12,760 bases of DNA. It comes from DASYAN01 sp036501345 (GTDB taxonomy: Bacteria > Chloroflexota > Ktedonobacteria > Ktedonobacterales > Ktedonobacteraceae). Positions 6,860-12,529 of this stretch are shown piece after piece. The stretch covers positions 1 through 12,760 of the forward strand of contig DASYAN010000024.1 of assembly GCA_036501345.1 (NCBI GenBank). Reading direction: 5' to 3'. Both the position numbers and the translations under genes were made by a program. The stretch's first letter is position 1; each line of letters starts with the position of its first letter. The notes beneath the pieces were generated by a model that ran no database searches, had not been told where the DNA came from, and worked only from the letters and a program-made list of their open reading frames with translations.

Positions 6860-8145
6860 CTAGGCATCACCCCTCGATACTTCTCTTCCAAACGTTGCTC
6901 AAACTCGCGCCAGTATATTGCATCATCGGGACGGTAATAGTTCGGCATTCCTGTAGCAGCAAGATATTTATCCTCTAGCAGCATCTGACCTACCAGTTGT
7001 AACCGTAGCGGTGACCATTTGTGCTGACCTTTCTTTTCCTGCCCGTAGGTGAGCAGAGCAGCCCGCTCTTCGTCATTCCATCCTGCCTGAGTACTCTTCT
7101 TTTGAGCGAATTCCTCTGCCTCTGCTTTGTCAAAAGGCTTAAGCAAGAGCTGATCGAAAATGTTAAAGAAGGGGCTTGTTTTATAATGTTCACTCACAAG
7201 GTCAATCAGCTGGCTTTTACTGCCAATTACGAGTACTAGCCTGTCATTTTGGGCAAGGTAGCGCAGATTAGCCAGGAACTCAAAATCAAATGCTTGTTTG
7301 TTAAAGAATCCTTCGAATTCATCGATACACAGCACAGGAGTGACTGCGCGTGTCTTCTGTTCCCTGGCAAATCTTCCTAGTATGTCCATATCTGCCTGAG
7401 GTGCAGTAAAAGGCACTCCAAAGGCATTGAGAACTCTGGTACAGAATTCTGTGATTGTTTGGCACTGTGGCATTGTGCCATCGAGTGTGGCAAAGTGAAA
7501 TGTGGTGTCAAGTTGAGTGGGTGCTGCGAGCTTGAGATAGTCGATTAGCCATGTCTTTCCAATACGGCGTGGGCCGACTACAGAAGTACAGAGCCCTTTG
7601 CGCGTACGATCGAGCAAGGTTATGCGTTCGCGCCTTCTTCCATAGAACTCATCAATATTGGGAAGGTGAGGTGCGTTGAAGTAAAAGATTGCGGGCAATG
7701 GATGTGATTGTGGTGTAGGTGTATTAGCAATTGAGGATATAGCAGAGAGTTGAGGTGTGATCTGACTGGAGAGCTGTGTTTGTGGAGCTGCCACTACTGT
7801 TGCTACAGATGTGAATTGAGATAGGGGAGAGACTAATGTGGATGAAACTGGAGAAGCTGTTGGCGTTGGAGCAGGCGTGGGGGAGTTAGAGGAAACTATT
7901 GGAATTGGAGCACGTGTGGGTTGATTGGTCAGAGGAGGAAAAAGTGCTTGCCAGAAGGGGACTAGGATTGCTGCTATTGTGAATGTGATAGGTAGGATAT
8001 AAGACCAGATGCCATCAATGATGTGACCTGTACTCAAGAATAATGTGAGACCAGTAAGCACAAGAAGGAGGGTGACAATACATCCAACCACCCAACGTTT
8101 CCAGGGAAAGGGTTGCTTTAATTGTTGTTGCTGCGGGTGCTGCAT
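6856..8145 (-). CDS. Membrane-anchored STAND/AAA-type P-loop ATPase, first gene of the pair
   Basis: 429 residues. A short Gln/Lys-rich N-terminus precedes two predicted membrane helices at about 18-38 and 46-66. A Pro/Ser/Thr-rich linker (about 72-150) leads to a single ATPase domain: FYGR at 167-170, Walker A GPRRIGKT at 191-198, Walker B VLCIDEFEGF at 271-280 and a sensor-like LVLVIGSKSQL at 303-313. The C-terminus is charged and helical, with no recognised effector. The helical hairpin would put both ends in the cytoplasm. The stop overlaps the start of the next ATPase gene (ATGA), so the two are made together and may form a complex. The start ATG follows a weak AGGT-containing site; a promoter with extended -10 lies upstream. 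Ligand, partner and role are unknown. Confidence 0.88.
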   Translation of the reverse strand: MQHPQQQQLKQPFPWKRWVVGCIVTLLLVLTGLTLFLSTGHIIDGIWSYILPITFTIAAILVPFWQALFPPLTNQPTRAPIPIVSSNSPTPAPTPTASPVSSTLVSPLSQFTSVATVVAAPQTQLSSQITPQLSAISSIANTPTPQSHPLPAIFYFNAPHLPNIDEFYGRRRERITLLDRTRKGLCTSVVGPRRIGKTWLIDYLKLAAPTQLDTTFHFATLDGTMPQCQTITEFCTRVLNAFGVPFTAPQADMDILGRFAREQKTRAVTPVLCIDEFEGFFNKQAFDFEFLANLRYLAQNDRLVLVIGSKSQLIDLVSEHYKTSPFFNIFDQLLLKPFDKAEAEEFAQKKSTQAGWNDEERAALLTYGQEKKGQHKWSPLRLQLVGQMLLEDKYLAATGMPNYYRPDDAIYWREFEQRLEEKYRGVMPR

Positions 8146-8191
8146 AGGACCTAGCCTCTTTATTCATGCTGCGAGATATGGCATGTTCATG

Positions 8192-8220
8192 ATTATAACA
8201 AATTAGACAATAGATGTATA
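8192..8220 (-). promoter_or_regulatory. Promoter of the two-gene ATPase operon
   Basis: Minus strand: TATACA (8220-8215), 17-base spacer, perfect -10 TATAAT (8197-8192) preceded by TG at the extended -10 position (TGTTATAAT). It lies 47 bases upstream of the first ATPase start and diverges from the promoter at 8278-8305. Confidence 0.65.
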
Positions 8221-8277
8221 TACCCACTAGACAGGGTCCGGTCCCAAAAGCTTCCCATGCATTTGTCTATTCTTGTA

Positions 8278-8305
8278 TTAGCTACATTGGATGCATCAGT
8301 ATACT
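8278..8305 (+). promoter_or_regulatory. Promoter (copy C) of the lectin-like gene, with dyad over the -10
   Basis: TATACT at 8300-8305 with a weak TTAGCT 16 bases upstream. The sequence TTGGATGC between them is shared with the promoter at 9224-9251. A dyad ACTAT-aaat-ATAGT (8303-8316) covers the -10 and likely start; copy B has a dyad of different sequence at the same position. Weak -35 suggests dependence on an activator or low use. Confidence 0.5.
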
Positions 8306-8311
8306 ATAAAT

Positions 8312-8390
8312 ATAGTGGGCAGCGTCCATTCACATATTTTCATTGTCCCATACTGTGGTGCTGCTTACTTTCCTTCTCGAAGAAAGCTAT
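8312..8390 (+). ncRNA. Structured 5' leader element, copy C
   Basis: AGTGGGCAGC (8314-8323) pairs with GCTGCTTACT (8360-8369) over ten positions including two G-U pairs. The apical part carries a weak ATTG/TGGT stem around the loop motif CCCATACTG. A second hairpin at 8368-8386 follows, then the ribosome binding site GAAGGGGGA and the ATG at 8407. Copy B pairs the same positions with different bases, so the structure seems to be conserved. It does not match a riboswitch class I recognise. Candidate cis-regulatory RNA; no function shown. Confidence 0.5.
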
Positions 8391-8406
8391 CTGAAGGGGG
8401 ATCTCT

Positions 8407-9147
8407 ATGCACTTGACCTTTCCGAAGACCATTGTAGCGTTCCTTGCAATTCTTGTATCTGTAGTCTGTGTCCATTCAACTACTACTTGTGCCGTTGGCA
8501 ATAACACAGCTGGGGATAATTTTCAACGACCTCATACAGCAGTAGGATGGGGCACGACAACCAATAAGAGTAGTCTGATTAACTATTCCTGGCAAAGATC
8601 ACTTGGTACGAGCAATGATAGCTACATTCAATCAAGCACTGGAATTATCGTCTATGCTGGTACCAATGGACACAAGATTGCAGGCTATGTTGGCGTCCCA
8701 GCACGGTTGGGAGGCGATGTCTTAGCAAGGATCACCTTTACATCTGTAGGACAGGCGGTTGGTGGTGTCACTTTGCAGGTAAGAGGAGGAACGAGCTGGT
8801 ATCAAACTGACATGAACACAGCAAGCAAAATACTTGAATTAAGGAAACGTGATCGTGGAATTATGACAACTGTAGCATCAATACCATTTGCCTATTCAGC
8901 GAATGCTCCTTATTGGGTTCGAGAGCATGTACAGGTGAGGAATGGAGTTGCGCAAATCGATGCCCGTGCGTGGCGAAACGGTACAGCTGAACCATCTAAT
9001 TGGCAAGTGATATATTCAGACACTCATCCACTTCCTGCTGGCAGTGCTGGAGCAATGGGCGATTGGTTGAAGAAGCCTTTTTCTGGTGCACAAATTCGCT
9101 TCAACTCTTGGTCTTATGCTGCAAATGGATTAGCATCTTCTGTATAG
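8407..9147 (+). CDS. Secreted beta-sandwich (concanavalin/LamG-like) protein, function unknown
   Basis: 246 residues. A signal peptide covers about 1-30 (basic start, hydrophobic core AFLAILVSVVCV). The mature part starts near DNFQRP and has alternating beta-strand character, with DNFxR...GWGT at the start and NWQVIYSD and a final RFNSWSYAANG strand later. This order is common in secreted lectin-like or glycan-associated beta-sandwich domains of Chloroflexota and Actinomycetota. No catalytic motif or second domain is visible. The start is supported by GAAGGGGGA seven bases before the ATG. It is preceded by its own promoter and structured leader and is alone on the + strand between two minus-strand operons. 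Fold assignment is by pattern; sugar binding is only a guess. Confidence 0.8.
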   Translation: MHLTFPKTIVAFLAILVSVVCVHSTTTCAVGNNTAGDNFQRPHTAVGWGTTTNKSSLINYSWQRSLGTSNDSYIQSSTGIIVYAGTNGHKIAGYVGVPARLGGDVLARITFTSVGQAVGGVTLQVRGGTSWYQTDMNTASKILELRKRDRGIMTTVASIPFAYSANAPYWVREHVQVRNGVAQIDARAWRNGTAEPSNWQVIYSDTHPLPAGSAGAMGDWLKKPFSGAQIRFNSWSYAANGLASSV

Positions 9148-9223
9148 TAATGCATTAGATGAATTATTCCTAGTTTGCTAGTCTACTAGTAATACGTTGA
9201 TAATGCTCTGGCATGCTCTCACA

Positions 9224-9251
9224 TTGACTGTTTTGGATGCGTTGGTATACT
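9224..9251 (+). promoter_or_regulatory. Strong sigma-A-type promoter (copy B) with no gene downstream
   Basis: TTGACT (9224-9229), 16-base spacer containing TTGGATGC, and TATACT (9246-9251). A dyad ACTCT-aagg-AGAGT (9249-9262) overlaps the -10 and start point. Transcription would enter the structured element and end at the terminator at 9331-9373. Confidence 0.65.
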
Positions 9252-9257
9252 CTAAGG

Positions 9258-9374
9258 AGAGTAGGCAGCGTCTATCTATTTCATTGTCCCATACTGCAAT
9301 GCTGCCTACTTTCTTTTTAAAAGAAGGCCAAAAAGCAGAGAGGGTAGCCTCAAAAGCTACCCTCTCTGCTTTTG
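9258..9374 (+). ncRNA. Candidate small RNA or orphan leader, copy B
   Basis: From the predicted start near 9258 to the terminator is about 115 bases with no plausible open frame. AGTAGGCAGC (9260-9269) pairs perfectly with GCTGCCTACT (9301-9310). The apical stem ATTG/CAAT (9283-9286 with 9297-9300) closes the loop TCCCATACTG. A second nine-pair hairpin occupies 9309-9327, then the 18-pair terminator. Its 3' end is antisense to the 3' UTR of L,D-transpeptidase 2. It may be a true small RNA or a leader that lost its gene. Confidence 0.45.
9331..9373. terminator. Strong bidirectional intrinsic terminator between copy B and L,D-transpeptidase 2
   Basis: Perfect 18-bp stem: arms 9331-9348 (AAAAGCAGAGAGGGTAGC) and 9356-9373, loop of seven. 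Flanking A and T runs let it work in both directions. On the minus strand it begins 22 bases past the transpeptidase stop. Confidence 0.9.
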
Positions 9375-9395
9375 TCTATCTCGATGTGCCAATGT

Positions 9396-10382
9396 TCAGG
9401 GCACGACCTGCACAGTTGTTCCGATAGTGGCCCAACTATAGAGCTGACTCATTGGACCAGTGGGCACATCGACGCAGCCATGTGTCCCAGGGTCCTCACC
9501 CATGAGAGAGTCCCAATGCCAGTTATTGGCACCCTTGCCGAAGTAGCCACGCCAGGGAGCATTGTGGAGGAAGTAGCCACCTGCTGCCCACTCCATGGCA
9601 TAGTTTGCTGTCACTGGTGCATAATAATAAGGTGATCCAACAGGCCATGGCGAAATGAATCTGTACGGGCTATATTTGGCAAAGATGTGGTATGTGCCAA
9701 GGAGTGTCGGTAACTGAGGCCGTCCTGTTGCAACTGGAGTGGAGACGAAGAGTTGTCCATTATCGTAGGCATCTAACTCTTCCTGGGAGATGCTTACCAC
9801 AATGATCTTGCCCTGTCCAGTGGGAGCACTACTAGTGACACTGGAACTAGCAGTATTTTCTGCAGGGGCACTAGTAGTGGCAGTGTTAGTATTTCCATTG
9901 GAAGCCGTGGTGAGATCTCCTCCATAGATGTAGAGGGGGCTGCCATTGAAAGATGAGACGCGATACCAGGTAGAGCTATCCCCCGAGATAATCTGACCGA
10001 AGACAGTAGCATAGATTGTCACAGTTGTATTGGGTGGATCAACATGATCAATAGGGGCACTGGTGCTGGTAGCGGTGCGGACATCGGCCGAATCGGCGGT
10101 TACACCTGTCGCGGTCGTGGGAGCCGCCATCGAAGATGTCTGTGGTGTCGCAGTCGGGGACGGTGTCGCAGTTGCCTGCGGCGTTGCACTAGGAGACGAT
10201 GCTGCAAATGCCTGCGGCGTCACTTTAGGAAATGGTATTGCAGACGCTTGCTGCGTCGTACTAGAGGTCGTTGTCGCAGACGTCTGTGGTGCCGCACCAG
10301 AGGAAGAGCAAGCGGCAAGCACAGTTGTCAGTAACAAAGCAAGGATGCCAATCGGGCGAAACCTGGGGATGGTTGTGAACAT
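9396..10382 (-). CDS. L,D-transpeptidase 2 (SH3-like + YkuD), lipoprotein paralogue
   Basis: 328 residues, same reaction as L,D-transpeptidase 1. A lipoprotein signal (about 1-25) ends in lipobox LAAC with Cys25, so it is predicted to be lipid-anchored on the outer face of the membrane. A Ser/Thr/Ala/Pro/Gln-rich linker with 12-residue repeats spans about 30-90. An SH3-like domain lies at about 92-158 (ADVRTATSTSA, YIYGG). A second low-complexity spacer at about 160-187 is longer than in paralogue 1. YkuD occupies 192-327 with YFLHN (His273) and THGCVDVP (His301, Cys303). The catalytic domain is nearly identical to paralogue 1. The ATG is preceded by AAGAGG. The terminator downstream is homologous to that of paralogue 1. 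Confidence 0.94.
   Translation of the reverse strand: MFTTIPRFRPIGILALLLTTVLAACSSSGAAPQTSATTTSSTTQQASAIPFPKVTPQAFAASSPSATPQATATPSPTATPQTSSMAAPTTATGVTADSADVRTATSTSAPIDHVDPPNTTVTIYATVFGQIISGDSSTWYRVSSFNGSPLYIYGGDLTTASNGNTNTATTSAPAENTASSSVTSSAPTGQGKIIVVSISQEELDAYDNGQLFVSTPVATGRPQLPTLLGTYHIFAKYSPYRFISPWPVGSPYYYAPVTANYAMEWAAGGYFLHNAPWRGYFGKGANNWHWDSLMGEDPGTHGCVDVPTGPMSQLYSWATIGTTVQVVP
10165..10308 (-). repeat. Four 36-bp in-frame tandem units in the L,D-transpeptidase 2 linker
   Basis: Units at 10165-10200, 10201-10236, 10237-10272 and 10273-10308 align over their whole length with many substitutions (shared GCA..CGCCTG-type core on the + strand). Each encodes 12 residues of Ser/Thr/Ala/Pro with a recurring TPQ or TQQ. 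L,D-transpeptidase 1 lacks them. They lengthen the tether between lipid anchor and catalytic domains. Confidence 0.7.
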
Positions 10383-10691
10383 AGACTATCCTCTTTATAG
10401 AGTGTATTTGCCTCTCTCTATCTTGAGTAGAGAGGTAAGCGGCCTGCAGCATCATTCAGAGGTCTTGGATCGTCTCTTCTCTATACTTGATCGGTGAGGG
10501 ATATGCCTCTCTACAGCTCCGCCCTATAAGCATAGCCTACAGAGGGGCTCTTTATCAAGTGAGGAAGAGCCCCAAGATTCTCTAGGCGAAAAGATTATCC
10601 ATCTAGTATCCTTAAGACAGGCGGCTGGAAAGAGTACTACAATAATTGGGATGACTGTATATGAGCGGACCATAATTGGTCTTTTTCTAAC
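10383..10691. other. Intergenic region upstream of L,D-transpeptidase 2
   Basis: No gene seen. It holds a dyad at 10411-10435 in the transpeptidase leader (CCTCTCT and TAGAGAGG arms around a CTTGA-containing centre, resembling the dyad near 4251-4266 before paralogue 1). It also holds a 9-bp inverted repeat GGGGCTCTT (10544-10552) / AAGAGCCCC (10565-10573), without a T-run, and a short GACCA/TGGTC stem with five T at 10668-10686. No clear -35/-10 pair was found for L,D-transpeptidase 2. Confidence 0.45.
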
Positions 10692-11013
10692 TTGTCCCTT
10701 TTTTTTCTAGGAGAAAGGCTTATCTATTTTGTTCGGGTAACGCCTGTTTACGCTAAATCCGTTACTACGTCAATTTGGGCTGGCTATATTGCACGAGGAC
10801 CTCGAGGGACATATAGAGGTGTAAGTGCTTACTTTACAGTCTCCCATCTCAGTCCTACAGATAGTATGGTGGACACATGGGTTTGGTGTAGGTGATGGAT
10901 ATACAGATCCAACGGTGCTGGTACAAGCAGGAATAAGATCTTCTTGGGACCCAGGTACGAATAGTCAGGTCAATCAAGCATGGTGGTGGGTTGTGGGTAA
11001 TGGGCTACCATAA
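10692..11013 (+). pseudogene. Frameshifted, truncated G1 (eqolisin-type) peptidase
   Basis: Two frames together read as the first half of a G1-family glutamic peptidase. The first gives a signal-peptide-like end (VTPVYAKS), then SIWAGYIARGPRGTYRGVSAYFTV and DTWVW. The second, from about 10885, continues GVGDGYTDPTVLVQAGIRSSW and ends QAWWWVVGNGLP with a stop at 11013. This follows the family pattern W-x-G-Y, VSAxFTVP, WVGxG/D, LxQAG. The Gln of LVQAG corresponds to the catalytic Gln as I recall the family; the segment with the catalytic Glu should follow and is missing. The signal peptide is also incomplete and a run of eight T precedes it. A one-base loss near 10880-10886 explains the shift. 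Non-functional by sequence. Confidence 0.65.
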
Positions 11014-11042
11014 ATCTCTATCCCTTTCTTGTCTGCTTTTGC

Positions 11043-11095
11043 AGCACGCCACCCATGCAGGGTACCGAAACAAGTACCTTTATAGGTGGCATGCT
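11043..11095. repeat. Long imperfect hairpin between the peptidase remnant and the UDG gene
   Basis: GCCACC (11048-11053) pairs with GGTGGC (11085-11090), AGCA with TGCT outside it, and AGGGTAC (11059-11065) with GTACCTT (11074-11080) inside. It lies 18 bases past the minus-strand UDG stop, but neither side has a T-run. It could be a weak terminator or mRNA 3' end structure. Confidence 0.5.
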
Positions 11096-11112
11096 ACAAA
11101 ACTTTGTGCCCA

Positions 11113-11739
11113 TCAGAACAGGGATAACTGTTGTGGGGGCTCATCCTTTGGTTTGGATGGCACTATCGACAGATGTGAACGTTCGGCTTCTGCGATAACA
11201 AGAGGGATTTTCTTAAAATCTTCGCGAATGACATCTTTCAGTTCAGCCCTGTGGAGAGCCGCAGCTGGGTGATACATTGCGATACAAATATAGCCGTCTC
11301 TTTTGCGTGCACGGCCGTGAATAGCACTGACCTTCTCACCAGGAAAGAACTTTGCCATCGAATAGCGACCCAGGGTCACAATTACTTGAGGTTGGAGTGC
11401 AGCAATCTGGCGATCTAAATAATCATTGCAAGCAGCAATCTCTACAGACTCGGGATCACGGTTTCCAGGCGGCCGACATTTGACCACGTTGGTAATAAAG
11501 ACATCTGAACGCTTGAGGTTGATACTTGCCAGCAGTTCATCAAGAAATTGACCAGCTGGACCTACAAATGGACGTCCTTGTTGATCTTCGTTTTGACCGG
11601 GTCCTTCGCCAATAAACAGTATCTTGGCGTTAGGACTGCCTTCACCAGGTACTGCCTTTGTGCGACCTTTACAGAGCTTACACTTGGAGCAGGTCGAGAC
11701 TTCTGCGGCTACTTCCCGCAGTATCTCCTCTGAGGACAT
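11113..11739 (-). CDS. Uracil-DNA glycosylase, family 4 (4Fe-4S, UDGa type)
   Basis: Removes uracil from DNA in base excision repair. 208 residues, full length for the family. Four cluster ligands fit the family spacing: Cys17 and Cys20 (CSKC), Cys88 (NVVKCRPPGNRDP) and Cys104. The active-site motif GEGPGQNEDQQG is at 44-55 and the HPAA motif at 157-160 (His157). The last residues are QQLSLF, like the beta-clamp-binding motif QL(S/D)LF. The ATG is supported by AAGGGG about ten bases upstream. It lies 82 bases downstream of the Uma2-family gene on the same strand; with no clear terminator between them they may be co-transcribed, though no functional link is evident. Confidence 0.95.
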   Translation of the reverse strand: MSSEEILREVAAEVSTCSKCKLCKGRTKAVPGEGSPNAKILFIGEGPGQNEDQQGRPFVGPAGQFLDELLASINLKRSDVFITNVVKCRPPGNRDPESVEIAACNDYLDRQIAALQPQVIVTLGRYSMAKFFPGEKVSAIHGRARKRDGYICIAMYHPAAALHRAELKDVIREDFKKIPLVIAEAERSHLSIVPSKPKDEPPQQLSLF

Positions 11740-11821
11740 AGCATCTTTACCCCTTCTTCAAAAAATAGGATGGAAGTGTGTTTAAGGAAATAGGTGAGCC
11801 TATCTCTCCATTCTGAATGAG

Positions 11822-12406
11822 TTATAAAATCTCTTCGTATATCAAGTCAACTGCGATTTCCAGGTCAATCTGATCAAGTTTGATTGTCTGACCGGTTGAA
11901 AAGCGTTCCTGTTTCCAACCGGTTGCACGATGGTATACCTCGACGTGTGGCTCGTCCTGGCTCACTAGGATATAGACCTCCAGCGAAGAGCAGAGTTGGT
12001 AGCGTGCAAATTTTTCTGTTCGGTCATAGTTCTCTGTGCTAGGCGATAATACCTCGATAACGATACGTGGTGAACGAATTTTAAAGGGTTTAAGCCGTTT
12101 ATCCTTATCCCAATCCGCTCTATCACACGTCACTACCACATCTGGCACCACAGGGGGTTTAAACGGGATTGCCACATATTGCTCTTGATAAACTTTGCAT
12201 GGTTTTTTTCGCCCAAGATGGTTATAAATTAGATTGAAAATGCCACCTGCAATCATCCCGTGTTCAGGGCTTGATCCGGTCATATCATAAACAATTCCGT
12301 CGATAAGCTCATAGCGATACGGGTTTGGAGCGCCAATTAATCGCTCAAACGTTTCTTCTGTCATGGGTATACCATGCAAGTCATCGCTTTGCGGGTTTGC
12401 AGCCAT
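11822..12406 (-). CDS. Uma2-family (DUF820) putative PD-(D/E)xK nuclease-fold protein
   Basis: 194 residues, full length. Family features: PMTEETFERL near the start, YELIDGIVYDM at 32-42, PDVVVTCD at 88-95 with Asp89, IVIEVLSPSTE at 115-125 with Glu118, then DRTEKFARY with Lys132. These match the PD-(D/E)xK-type core of the Uma2 family, which is greatly expanded in Cyanobacteria and Chloroflexota and whose substrate is generally unknown. All core acidic residues and the Lys are present. The start is supported by AAGGAG five bases before the ATG. It follows the RNA-binding protein gene by 123 bases and a strong hairpin, and precedes the UDG gene. Confidence 0.92.
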   Translation of the reverse strand: MAANPQSDDLHGIPMTEETFERLIGAPNPYRYELIDGIVYDMTGSSPEHGMIAGGIFNLIYNHLGRKKPCKVYQEQYVAIPFKPPVVPDVVVTCDRADWDKDKRLKPFKIRSPRIVIEVLSPSTENYDRTEKFARYQLCSSLEVYILVSQDEPHVEVYHRATGWKQERFSTGQTIKLDQIDLEIAVDLIYEEIL

Positions 12407-12482
12407 TTCTTCTCCTTTCTTCCAAAATTAGTTGATTCCAAATTATGAGAGAGAAAATTCGCAGCTCTTTTTTCATAAGGTA

Positions 12483-12520
12483 GGCATACGTCAAACGCAC
12501 CTGACCGTTTGACGTATGCC
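12483..12520. terminator. Perfect 15-bp hairpin after the RNA-binding protein gene
   Basis: GGCATACGTCAAACG (12483-12497) and its exact complement (12506-12520) flank an 8-base loop. It starts nine bases past the stop of the minus-strand gene. There is no T-run directly after it on either strand, so it may act through stability of the mRNA end or as a weak terminator. Confidence 0.6.
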
Positions 12521-12529
12521 CTAGAATTG

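Noticed and set aside
8303..8390. Known c-di-AMP, c-di-GMP or cobalamin riboswitch, or integron attC site
   Set aside because: The characteristic conserved sequences of those classes as I know them are not present, no integrase is near, and the copies do not flank cassettes in a regular order.
10165..10308. CRISPR-like 36-bp periodicity
   Set aside because: The units are directly contiguous with no unique spacers and lie in frame inside a coding linker.
10544..10573. Terminator at the 9-bp GGGGCTCTT/AAGAGCCCC inverted repeat
   Set aside because: No T-run on either side and no gene ends nearby on either strand, so it is only noted within the intergenic region.
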